Shown here piece after piece: positions 1 through 5,815 of a DNA stretch of 9,594 bases. Numbering within the stretch: position 1 is the first letter of the stretch; each line of letters opens with the position of its first letter. The notes beneath the pieces are model-generated. The model did no database searches. It saw only the letters and a program-made list of their open reading frames with translations, and was not told the DNA's origin. Position numbers and translations under genes: made by a program. The stretch comes from an uncultured Collinsella sp. (lineage in GTDB: Bacteria; Actinomycetota; Coriobacteriia; Coriobacteriales; Coriobacteriaceae), in contig CABUUB010000064.1 of NCBI GenBank assembly GCA_902494625.1, positions 1 to 9,594 on the forward strand, written 5' to 3'.

Positions 1-45
1 ACGGCGCCTTGTCCGCAGCTCCGCAGGAGCAGGACAAGGCGCCGT
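1..45. repeat. Long inverted repeat / hairpin at the left edge
   Basis: Bases 1-14 and 32-45 are perfect reverse complements (arm ACGGCGCCTTGTCC). Inside them a second 5-bp stem (18-22 with 26-30) closes on a GCA loop, so the whole 45 bases fold into one strong hairpin. It lies 60-105 bases beyond the stop of the minus-strand ATPase gene and could terminate that operon, but any U-tract would lie outside the window. On the plus strand no T-run follows. It could also be a dispersed palindromic repeat. Confidence 0.6.
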
Positions 46-119
46 ACATGGTCGAGGACGTTTTCAAAACCAAGCCCGGCCCCGGCCGGAGGGACCACAA
101 ACAAGCTACAGGTTCTTGA
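3..119 (+). CDS. Possible C-terminal end of a convergent gene (partial)
   Basis: An open frame enters from the left edge and runs 38 codons to a TGA at 117-119. Its codons are mostly G/C-ending, as in the real genes nearby, and the peptide (ending in RRDHKQATGS) is hydrophilic and not low-complexity. It would overlap the last 14 bases of the convergent metal ATPase gene. No family is recognised from this tail. Against it: the first 45 bases are a near-perfect hairpin, which is unusual inside a gene and would suit a transcription terminator. Only the sequence left of base 1 can settle it. Confidence 0.35.
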   Translation, partial: GALSAAPQEQDKAPYMVEDVFKTKPGPGRRDHKQATGS

Positions 120-2058
120 CACCCATCGCGCGCATGGCGTTCAGAATGGCGATGATCGCCACGCCTACGTCGCCGAACACGGCAAGCCACATGTTGGCGA
201 TGCCCAGTGCCGCAAGCGCCAGAATCAGCAACTTAATGCCCAGCGCAAAGATGATGTTCTGCCAAACAATCGACATGGTCTTGCGCGCCACGCAGATCGC
301 GCGGGAGATGTTGGACGGCTTGTCATCCATCAGCACGACGTCCGCCGCCTCAATTGCGGCGTCCGAGCCCATGGCGCCCATGGCGATGCCCACATCGGCA
401 CGGGTGAGCACGGGTGCGTCGTTGATGCCGTCGCCGACAAAGGCGAGCTTGCCCTTGCCGCTCTCGGCCGAAAGCAGCGCCTCGACGCGCTCGACCTTGT
501 CGCCCGGCAGCAGTTGCGCATGGAACTCATCGAGACCGAGCTGCTTGGCCACCGCAGCCGCCACTTCTTCGCGGTCGCCCGTGAGCATAACGGTGTGCTT
601 GACGCCGGCGGCGTGCAGGTCGCGGATCGTCTGTTCGGCATCGGCCTTGACGGTGTCGGCAATTACAATGTGGCCGGCATAGATGCCATCGACCAGCACG
701 TGAAGGATCGTACCGACGACCTCGCAATCGGGCGCTTCGACTCCGGTCGCGGCGAGCATTTTTGCGTTGCCAACGACGACGTGCTTGCCGTCGATGGTTG
801 CCGTCACGCCATGGCCCGCGTCGTTGGTGGAGTCGCTTACGCGCTTGGGGTCGACCTCGCCATGGTAGGCGGCGCGCACGGACTGCGCGATGGGGTGATC
901 GGAGAACGACTCCGCAAGGGCTGCGACCTCGAGCAACGACTGCTCGGTATAGCCAGACTCGGGGTGCACCGCCACGACCGAAAACGTGCCGTTGGTGAGC
1001 GTGCCGGTCTTGTCGAAGACGACGGTGTCCACGTCGGCGAGCGTTTCGAGGTAGTTAGAACCCTTGATGAGAACGCCTAGCTTGGATGCGCCGCCGATGC
1101 CGCCAAAGAAGCTGAGCGGCACGCTGATCACGAGCGCGCACGGGCAGCTGACGACCAGGAAGGTCAGGCCGCGCAGGATCCAGTCGGACCAGGCGCCGGT
1201 GACCAAGCCGCCGCCGAGCGCGAGTACCGCGGCAGCGCCGGTGACGGCGGGCGTGTAGACGCGGGCGAAGCGCGTGATGAAGTTCTCGGTGCGCGCCTTC
1301 TTTTCGCTGGCGTTTTCTACGAGCTCCAGGACGCGCGCGACGGTGGACTCGCCAAATGGCTTGGTGGTGCGCACGTGGATGAGACCCGTCATGTTGATGC
1401 AGCCGCTGATGATATCGTCTCCGGTTTTGGCCGGGCGTGGGACTGACTCGCCCGTGAGCGCGGCGGTATCGAGCTGTGTCTCGCCTTCGACGATGACGCC
1501 GTCGATAGGCACGCGCTCGCCGGGCTTGACCACGATCACGGTGCCGACGGCGATGTCATCGGGAAAGACCTGCTCGAGCGTGCCGTCGGCTTGCTCGACG
1601 TTGGCGTAGTCGGGCGCGATGTCCATCATGGCGCTGATCGACTTGCGGCTCTTACCCACGGCGTATGCTTGGAACAGCTCGCCGACCTGGTAGAACAGCA
1701 TGACGGCGGCACCTTCGGCCATGTGCGGGTCGGTGTCGGGGAAGAGCACCATGGCAAACGCGCCGATGGTCGCGACGGCCATGAGGAAGCTCTCGTCGAA
1801 CGCCTTGCCGCGGCGGATGTTGCTGAACGCCTTCTGGAGTACGTCGTAGCCGGCAATTAGGAACGGCACCAGGAACAGCACGAAGCTGGCGTAGACGTCA
1901 CCCGGGGTGCCGAATGTGGCGGTAAGGGTACCGAGCTCGTCTAGGGCGTACACCACCGAAAAAATGCCTAGCGCTACCAGGATACGGTTGCGCTTATGCT
2001 CAAGGGACTCTTTCTTCTTGCGCTTCTTCTTTTTCTTTTTGGGATCGGCAGCCGCCAT
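106..2058 (-). CDS. Zn/Cd/Pb-exporting P1B-type ATPase lacking an N-terminal HMA domain
   Basis: ATP-driven efflux pump for soft divalent cations in the cytoplasmic membrane. All P-type signatures are present: TGES (202-205, actuator), the CPC metal site in a membrane helix (305-307), DKTGT with phosphorylated Asp349, the HP pair (388-389), TGDR (494-497) and GDGIND (542-547). Lys609 in the penultimate helix and Asp630 in the last helix stand 21 residues apart, the pattern of ZntA/CadA (P1B-2) pumps for Zn, Cd and Pb. Four hydrophobic segments precede the actuator (about 26-43, 56-75, 90-106 and 114-134). The usual HMA domain is absent. The N-terminus is instead about 25 residues rich in lysine (PKKKKKKRKKK). 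A separate HMA protein is encoded just upstream. The start is supported by a GGGAGG Shine-Dalgarno about 8 bases before the ATG, and an ArsR-type operator lies 23-42 bases upstream. Confidence 0.95.
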   Translation of the reverse strand: MAAADPKKKKKKRKKKESLEHKRNRILVALGIFSVVYALDELGTLTATFGTPGDVYASFVLFLVPFLIAGYDVLQKAFSNIRRGKAFDESFLMAVATIGAFAMVLFPDTDPHMAEGAAVMLFYQVGELFQAYAVGKSRKSISAMMDIAPDYANVEQADGTLEQVFPDDIAVGTVIVVKPGERVPIDGVIVEGETQLDTAALTGESVPRPAKTGDDIISGCINMTGLIHVRTTKPFGESTVARVLELVENASEKKARTENFITRFARVYTPAVTGAAAVLALGGGLVTGAWSDWILRGLTFLVVSCPCALVISVPLSFFGGIGGASKLGVLIKGSNYLETLADVDTVVFDKTGTLTNGTFSVVAVHPESGYTEQSLLEVAALAESFSDHPIAQSVRAAYHGEVDPKRVSDSTNDAGHGVTATIDGKHVVVGNAKMLAATGVEAPDCEVVGTILHVLVDGIYAGHIVIADTVKADAEQTIRDLHAAGVKHTVMLTGDREEVAAAVAKQLGLDEFHAQLLPGDKVERVEALLSAESGKGKLAFVGDGINDAPVLTRADVGIAMGAMGSDAAIEAADVVLMDDKPSNISRAICVARKTMSIVWQNIIFALGIKLLILALAALGIANMWLAVFGDVGVAIIAILNAMRAMGVKNL

Positions 2059-2080
2059 GATTCAAACCTCCCATTTGAAT

Positions 2081-2100
2081 GTATGAACACTCGCTCATAT
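2081..2100 (-). promoter_or_regulatory. ArsR/SmtB-type operator O3, directly upstream of the ATPase
   Basis: An imperfect inverted repeat, GTATGA-N8-TCATAT, with the arms and 8-base spacing of the two operators upstream of the repressor gene. It shares TATGAACA and CGCTCATATAACTT with O1, differing at two central bases. It sits between the HMA gene and the ATPase gene, 23-42 bases before the ATPase start. Only weak -10/-35 candidates are visible upstream of it, so it may control a weak internal promoter or act as a roadblock to read-through. Confidence 0.7.
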
Positions 2101-2113
2101 AACTTCGCGAGCA

Positions 2114-2136
2114 AAGGCCGCAGCAAGCGCGGCCTT
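2114..2136 (-). terminator. Hairpin between the HMA and ATPase genes (attenuator-like)
   Basis: A perfect 8-bp stem (AAGGCCGC with GCGGCCTT) around a 7-base loop lies 22 bases after the HMA gene stop. In the direction of transcription only TTTGC follows, so it is a poor intrinsic terminator. It may partly terminate, or stabilise the 3' end of the short repressor-HMA message. With O3 just downstream, it marks a likely transcript boundary inside the operon. Confidence 0.4.
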
Positions 2137-2157
2137 GTGGGTCAGCGTAAACCTGGG

Positions 2158-2376
2158 CTAGAGAATGATCTCGCAGTCCGGCTCGGCGTCGGCGGTAAAC
2201 TCCACGACGCGATCGAGGACCTCATCGAACTCGGCGTCGTCGGCTTCGAGCGTCAACTTCTGGGTCATAAAGTTGACCGAAACGGACTTGACGCCATCGA
2301 GCTTGGCCAGCTCGTCCTGAAGCTCACGCGCACAGTTGGCGCAGTCGATCTCGTCGAGTTTAAACTGCTTTTTCAT
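2158..2376 (-). CDS. Free-standing HMA-domain heavy-metal-binding protein
   Basis: A 72-residue protein consisting of one HMA (ferredoxin-like, Atx1-type) domain. It carries the metal site DCANC (Cys12 and Cys15, preceded by Asp11), the form common in the N-terminal domains of Zn/Cd ATPases, followed by the usual HMA core (LDGVKSVSVNF..QKLTLEADD). The C-terminus is acidic with one more Cys (68). The ATPase encoded 99 bases downstream lacks this domain, so the protein probably serves as its detached metal-binding module or chaperone (inference). An AAAGGA Shine-Dalgarno lies about 8 bases before the ATG. The gene lies between the repressor and pump genes. Confidence 0.9.
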   Translation of the reverse strand: MKKQFKLDEIDCANCARELQDELAKLDGVKSVSVNFMTQKLTLEADDAEFDEVLDRVVEFTADAEPDCEIIL

Positions 2377-2439
2377 GGTGGGTTCCTTTCCCTGTTTTTG
2401 CGGCTTGCGTGCAGGCCGCGCTGGTACCGTGGTTGGTTG

Positions 2440-2805
2440 CTATTCGCAGATATGGCTCATGCCCTGGTTGAGCATGGTGTAGACGTGATCGTCGGCAAGC
2501 GAGTAGAGGATGTTGCGGCCGTCGCGGCGGAATTTGACCAGGTGCGACTGCTTAAGCGTGCGCAGCTGGTGCGATACTGCCGATTGCGAGGTTGCGGTCG
2601 CCTCGGCGATGTCGGCCACGCAGAGCTCGCGTCCCATGAGGGCATAGAGAATCTTGATGCGCGTGGTGTCGCTGAAGACCTTGAACAGGTCGGCGAGGTC
2701 GTAGAGAAGCTCCTCGTCGGGAAGGTCCTCGGGCGAGCAGGTGGTGGGAATCGCGGGTTCGGTGGCCTCGATGTCGGGTTTCGTTTCATCAACGCGGATG
2801 CTCAT
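2440..2805 (-). CDS. ArsR/SmtB-family metal-responsive repressor (alpha-5 Zn-sensor type)
   Basis: A 121-residue winged-helix repressor. The core runs from about residue 31 (LLYDLADLFKVFSDTTRIKIL), with the recognition helix SQSAVSHQLRTLK at 73-85 and the wing RRDGRNILYSL at 93-103. The alpha-5 site is complete: Asp105-x-His107-x10-His118-x2-Glu121, the arrangement of the zinc sensors SmtB and CzrA, with Glu121 as the last residue. The alpha-3 motif reads ELCVAD, keeping only one of the two cysteines of the CadC/ArsR type ELCVCD. This favours Zn (possibly Cd) sensing at alpha-5 over a thiolate alpha-3 site. It is the first gene of the operon and probably represses itself, the HMA gene and the ATPase until metal binds. 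An AAAGGA Shine-Dalgarno lies 7 bases before the ATG. Confidence 0.93.
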   Translation of the reverse strand: MSIRVDETKPDIEATEPAIPTTCSPEDLPDEELLYDLADLFKVFSDTTRIKILYALMGRELCVADIAEATATSQSAVSHQLRTLKQSHLVKFRRDGRNILYSLADDHVYTMLNQGMSHICE

Positions 2806-2819
2806 TGCAATATCCTTTC

Positions 2820-2839
2820 ATATGAACATGCGCTCATAT
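2820..2839 (-). promoter_or_regulatory. ArsR/SmtB-type operator O1
   Basis: The inverted repeat ATATGA-N8-TCATAT, matching the general form of SmtB/CzrA operators (TATGAACA-type half-sites). It lies just downstream of the predicted transcription start and ends 15 bases before the repressor ATG. Its centre is 35 bp from that of O2. Confidence 0.8.
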
Positions 2840-2851
2840 AACTTGCTTCCG

Positions 2852-2879
2852 ATTATATGAGTGTATGTTCATATGTCAA
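2852..2879 (-). promoter_or_regulatory. Sigma-70 promoter of the metal-resistance operon with embedded operator O2
   Basis: On the minus strand the -35 box is TTGACA (2879-2874) and the -10 box is TATAAT (2857-2852), both perfect consensus, with a 16-base spacer. Operator O2 (2855-2874, ATATGA-N8-TCATAT) fills the spacer and overlaps both boxes. Bound repressor would therefore block RNA polymerase directly. The start site should fall near 2845, about 40 bases before the repressor ATG. Confidence 0.88.
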
Positions 2880-2959
2880 TGACGTTCAGGTAATTCGTTG
2901 CACAAAATGATGGGGAATAGTGGACGAGATCCCGGAGTGAGCGGTTTTGATAGCCGATG

Positions 2960-3010
2960 CCGGGGTGGGTGCCCCTGAGCCGTGCAAAAATTGGAGTATT
3001 CTGCAACGAT
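2960..3010 (+). repeat. Short repeat, copy A
   Basis: Contains GGTGGG (2964-2969), then the core 2981-3006 with GTGCAAAA and GAGTATTC. It matches copy B (about 3160-3217) in opposite orientation with a few mismatches. It also holds its own small hairpin GGGG-TGGGTG-CCCC. Confidence 0.6.
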
Positions 3011-3159
3011 AGGGGGTCCGTTAATTTATTGCAGGCCATATAATGCAGTTCAAGAGTTATCTTAGGGTGTGAATCCGATGAGTTCTTCCTCAAATGTTGC
3101 CTAACGCTCTCACGCAAGAGTGATTTCGCTTCACATTTGGATCCACTCGAGGGTGATAG

Positions 3160-3217
3160 ACACCCGGCTTTGCTGAATACTCGCAATTTTGCACGTCGCT
3201 AAGGTGCCCACCTTGTT
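3160..3217 (-). repeat. Short repeat, copy B
   Basis: The minus-strand counterpart of copy A: CCCACC (3207-3212 on the plus strand) and the core 3170-3195. It begins 8 bases beyond the stop codon of the orphan nuclease-like gene. A shorter related motif lies at 4565-4582, also in minus orientation, upstream of the same gene. Confidence 0.6.
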
Positions 3218-3224
3218 AGCCGGT

Positions 3225-4415
3225 CTAGCTTCCGGCCCCGAAGATCCTGCCCTCGGGCGCGAAGCTGCTTGTTTGGTTGAGTGATGGGCTGTCGGGTTCG
3301 ACAGTCTGCATGTCATCGATTGCCGGAGCCTCGTTAATCGTCGGATCGTCCAATGTGATGCCTTCGAGCATTGCTTTTTCGAGGTCGATTCGTTGGCGCC
3401 CTTCGGAATCCTGGCGAAGCTCCTCCTGGATTCGTTTCTTCTCCTCAATAAACCTTCTGAGTACGAACTGTCTCAGGTCTTCTTGCATGATTTGAAAGTC
3501 TTTTGGCAGACGCGAGGGGCGTATGCCCTCTTTTCGTTGGATCGCCTCCATGACCCTAACGAAAGCGCTGGCATGCATAAAGGAATAACGACTGACGGTG
3601 ATGATTCCGTATCCCATGGACGCAAGCGCATTCTTGCGTTCCTCATCGATGGCGCGGTCTTCTTCCGCGTCATGATAAAAACCGTTGTATTCAATGTCTG
3701 TGCGAGATTTCTTTAGATACGCATCCATAAAGAACTTTTTGCGTCTCGTGAGATTCTTTGCAGCAGCGGTGACCTGCACCTCGTAATCGGTCTCAATTCC
3801 CTTAATACCAAGCCCTCCTTCGCTTTTGGGCAGCGTTAGCATCATGACAAATGCCGTTTCCATGGGAGACCGGCATCCGTCGCGCACACATTGGATCGCC
3901 TTTCGGGCAAGGGCCAGACCGTCGCATCTGGTAATGGAATTAAAGAACTGCTTTAACCTCTCGGTCGAGGTGAGCGCGAAACGCTCGGTATAGGAGGTGG
4001 AAGAGTCGGTTCCAAGGGAATAAGCGCCGCATAGTTCAAAGTAGTACTCCACCAGTTCACGAAAAGAAAGATAGGTGGCGGCCTGAAGTGCGCAAAGCTC
4101 AACGCCAACAACGAAGATGCCATCTTTAAGCTCTACAAAGCGTGAGCTCGAGAATCGTTTTGAAGAAACGTGGCATTGACAGTTCATTGCATAGCGCGCA
4201 TTCCTGCGATCAAACACCATCACCTCGAGGGAATCATTTGCGTCGAGGGAAACATCATGTTTGGTGAGCCATTCTGCGGCTGCGTCAAGGAGCGTTCCGG
4301 TGGGACATGATCCGTAAATCGCGGCAGGACTACAGGACTCGATGCCTTTCGCAGACACCGAATGCGCGGCCTGGTAGACCGCTTTTGCAGTGGTATGTGA
4401 CAATACGATACTCAT
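3225..4415 (-). CDS. Orphan protein with a DUF559/Vsr-like PD-(D/E)XK nuclease-type C-terminal half
   Basis: A 396-residue soluble protein; I cannot name a specific function. The N-terminal half (about 1-180) has no motif I can assign; it starts IVLSHTTA and contains ELCALQAATYLSFRELVEYYFELCG. The second half resembles DUF559/Vsr-like and AbiEi-associated nuclease folds. An SPMETAFVMML helix (Glu186) is followed by a strand ending FMDAY (Asp231), then TDIEYNG (Glu242) with His248, and D..R...L..MGYGIITV (about 257-274). The tail (300-345) is charged and helical. The base composition is clearly more AT-rich than the flanking genes, which suggests transfer. No Shine-Dalgarno precedes the ATG (the upstream bases are GATATATATC), and no earlier start codon exists in frame after the upstream stop. 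It stands alone, with repeat motifs on both sides. It could be a defence-related or regulatory protein, which is inference only. Confidence 0.8.
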   Translation of the reverse strand: MSIVLSHTTAKAVYQAAHSVSAKGIESCSPAAIYGSCPTGTLLDAAAEWLTKHDVSLDANDSLEVMVFDRRNARYAMNCQCHVSSKRFSSSRFVELKDGIFVVGVELCALQAATYLSFRELVEYYFELCGAYSLGTDSSTSYTERFALTSTERLKQFFNSITRCDGLALARKAIQCVRDGCRSPMETAFVMMLTLPKSEGGLGIKGIETDYEVQVTAAAKNLTRRKKFFMDAYLKKSRTDIEYNGFYHDAEEDRAIDEERKNALASMGYGIITVSRYSFMHASAFVRVMEAIQRKEGIRPSRLPKDFQIMQEDLRQFVLRRFIEEKKRIQEELRQDSEGRQRIDLEKAMLEGITLDDPTINEAPAIDDMQTVEPDSPSLNQTSSFAPEGRIFGAGS

Positions 4416-4564
4416 GATATATATCGTGTCAGCTAATGCCGTGTTGATGGCGCTGAGTGGAAAAGTCGTTTTAGAGGTCTAACCAAATGCTGTCCAAAAG
4501 CTTGACGCAATTATGGGTTGGAATGCCCTAAATAAAAGTTTTCGAAGCTTAGCTATAGCATATA

Positions 4565-4582
4565 AATACTCAATTGCTGCAC
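4565..4582 (-). repeat. Possible third copy of the short repeat (copy C)
   Basis: On the minus strand it reads GTGCAGCAATTGAGTATT, close to the cores of copies A and B (GTGCAAAA..TTG.GAGTATT). It is in the same orientation as B, so B and C bracket the orphan nuclease-like gene as imperfect direct repeats. At 18 bases, chance similarity in AT-rich DNA is possible. Confidence 0.35.
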
Positions 4583-4696
4583 ATTTGATATCGATGTATC
4601 ACCATCCGACAACGAATTGCGTGTTGGGAATTGGCCGAAATCGTTCAAAATGAGGGTTCAGAATTTGTGATGGCTGATCTATCTGTGGAACGTAGG

Positions 4697-4732
4697 GCGG
4701 CCCCGCTGCGGGGTTTCCCGCTGCGGGGCCGC
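4697..4732 (-). terminator. Strong GC hairpin downstream of the exonuclease gene
   Basis: A perfect 10-bp arm (GCGGCCCCGC, 4697-4706, with GCGGGGCCGC, 4723-4732), one T-T mismatch, then a 5-bp stem (GCGGG/CCCGC) and a GTTT loop. It starts 34 bases after the stop of the minus-strand exonuclease gene. No U-tract follows on either strand, so it is either a U-less terminator or an RNA 3'-end stabiliser. Confidence 0.5.
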
Positions 4733-4765
4733 TCGTGAACGGGGCCATGCTTGTCGCAGGCGTTT

Positions 4766-5734
4766 CTACTTGGCAAACAGGTTCTTGAGGTTGAACTCGG
4801 CTTGGACGGTGCGAAGCATGAGGTCGGTGTCGTCCAGGCCCAGATGCTGCTCGCTGGCGTCGGCGGCGAGGGTGCCACGGCGGCGCGCCCAGTTCTCGAG
4901 CGCGGCGGGGGCGGATTCGCGGGGGAGCGAGCGGACGTCGGCATCCAGGCTGCGGCAGATCTGGCGTGAATCGATGACGATGATCTTGCCGGCGCGGCGT
5001 GCCTCGGCGTAGCCGTCCAGGTGGATCTTGAACCAACTGTCCTCAAAGGCGGCGTTGTGCGCCATGTACGGGTACTTCTTCATAAGCTTGAGCAGCTGCT
5101 TTTGCAGCTCTTTGTTCTCGCGGAAGGGCGTTTTGCCGTCGATGTCGTCCCAGGTGATGTGGTGGATATTCGATAGCGGCACATCCTCGCCGCGGTAGAT
5201 GTCGGGCAGGCCGCAGTAGTGTGCCTCGGCGTCGTGCGGGACGGCGTCGCTGGTGAGCTCCATGATCTCCCAGCCCACGTTGATGATGTAGCCGCGCTCG
5301 GGTGCACGGCCGGTGGTCTCGATGTCGATACCGAGCACGGTGCCCTGGATGGGCTTGCGGGCGTAGGCCACGCCGAGCGCGTCGCGGTCGCCGCGGATTT
5401 CGCGCATAACGGACGCGGCGGTGCGCTTTTGCATCTTGCCGATGGCGGCGCAGGTGTCGGCATCGGACAGGCCGCGCGAAAGCGTCGCGGGCGTCACGTT
5501 GCGCAGGCGCGCCTCGCCAATCTGGTCGCACAGGTCGCGGTTGCGGTCGGCCAGGTCGCGCACGGTTGCAAAGTCGAAGCCGGGGTCGCCCTCGGCGGTA
5601 AAGTACTCGGTCTCGAGCACCTTGAGGGCCTCTTCGCCCTTCTGGCGCTCGGACTCCATGGCGCCGTGATCGCCATAGATAAACATGGGGATAAACGGCT
5701 GGCGCTCGTATTCGAGTGCTTGCGAAACGTTCAT
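4766..5734 (-). CDS. DEDDh 3'-5' exonuclease-family protein (RNase T / DNA pol III epsilon-like fold)
   Basis: A 322-residue protein. The exonuclease domain occupies about 131-315. ExoI motif GIDIETTG supplies Asp137 and Glu139. The ExoII region reads AHNAAFEDSW (225-234). ExoIII reads EQHLGLDDTDLM, supplying His297 and Asp302, so the type is DEDDh. Family members remove nucleotides from 3' ends of DNA or RNA using two metal ions; the substrate here is unknown. At the ExoII Asp position (HNA.FD in most relatives) the residue is Glu231, followed by Asp232. The first 130 residues are charged and helical and match no domain I recognise. The start is supported by an AAGGAG Shine-Dalgarno 6 bases before the ATG. 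It is transcribed alone, divergent from the permease gene. Confidence 0.87.
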   Translation of the reverse strand: MNVSQALEYERQPFIPMFIYGDHGAMESERQKGEEALKVLETEYFTAEGDPGFDFATVRDLADRNRDLCDQIGEARLRNVTPATLSRGLSDADTCAAIGKMQKRTAASVMREIRGDRDALGVAYARKPIQGTVLGIDIETTGRAPERGYIINVGWEIMELTSDAVPHDAEAHYCGLPDIYRGEDVPLSNIHHITWDDIDGKTPFRENKELQKQLLKLMKKYPYMAHNAAFEDSWFKIHLDGYAEARRAGKIIVIDSRQICRSLDADVRSLPRESAPAALENWARRRGTLAADASEQHLGLDDTDLMLRTVQAEFNLKNLFAK

Positions 5735-5815
5735 AGGCTGCTCCTTGGACGGACCGCGTCGCGCGGCTCGGGGTTACTGAGTTGTGGCGAGATGATAGTT
5801 TACCATGGGCAACTA

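Larger units (their letters stand above)
2881..3224. other. Non-coding stretch with inverted repeat pair
   Basis: No convincing gene is seen between the operon promoter and the orphan nuclease-like gene. It contains a repeat (copy A, about 2960-3010, plus orientation; copy B, about 3160-3217, minus orientation). Each copy has a GGTGGG block followed by a core of the type CGTGCAAAA-ATTG-GAGTATTC-GCAA (2981-3006 and 3170-3195). A small hairpin GGGTG-ATAGA-CACCC lies at 3151-3165. The one minus-strand open frame here (2869-3186) ends inside the operon promoter and is not credited. I suspect a decayed dispersed intergenic element, which a genome search would show. Confidence 0.55.
4416..4765. other. 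Intergenic stretch: AT-rich upstream half, GC-hairpin downstream half
   Basis: From 4416 to about 4690 the sequence is AT-rich and carries no credible gene. A motif related to repeats A and B (AATACTC followed by AATTGCTGCAC) occurs at 4565-4582. No clear sigma-70 promoter for the orphan gene could be picked out. From 4697 a very GC-rich hairpin precedes the exonuclease stop (listed separately). Short open frames on the minus strand crossing this region continue out of frame into the exonuclease gene and look like shadows. Confidence 0.6.

Noticed and set aside
1996..2841. A long plus-strand frame opposite the repressor and HMA genes
   Set aside because: The minus-strand genes in this span have clear motifs, binding sites and a promoter. 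This frame crosses both intergenic gaps and the operators and resembles no family.
3151..3165. GGGTG-ATAGA-CACCC as the terminator of the orphan gene
   Set aside because: The stem is only 5 bp and no T-run follows in the minus direction.
2869..3186. A 105-codon open frame on the minus strand between the operon promoter and the orphan gene
   Set aside because: It ends inside the consensus promoter/operator, overlaps repeat copies A and B, has mixed codon use and no ribosome binding site. It is better seen as translated repeat DNA.
4599..5046. Two minus-strand frames spanning the gap and the 3' part of the exonuclease gene
   Set aside because: Both start within the exonuclease gene in other frames and lack ribosome binding sites or recognisable motifs. 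Their Arg/Pro/Ala-rich make-up is typical of shifted frames in GC-rich DNA.
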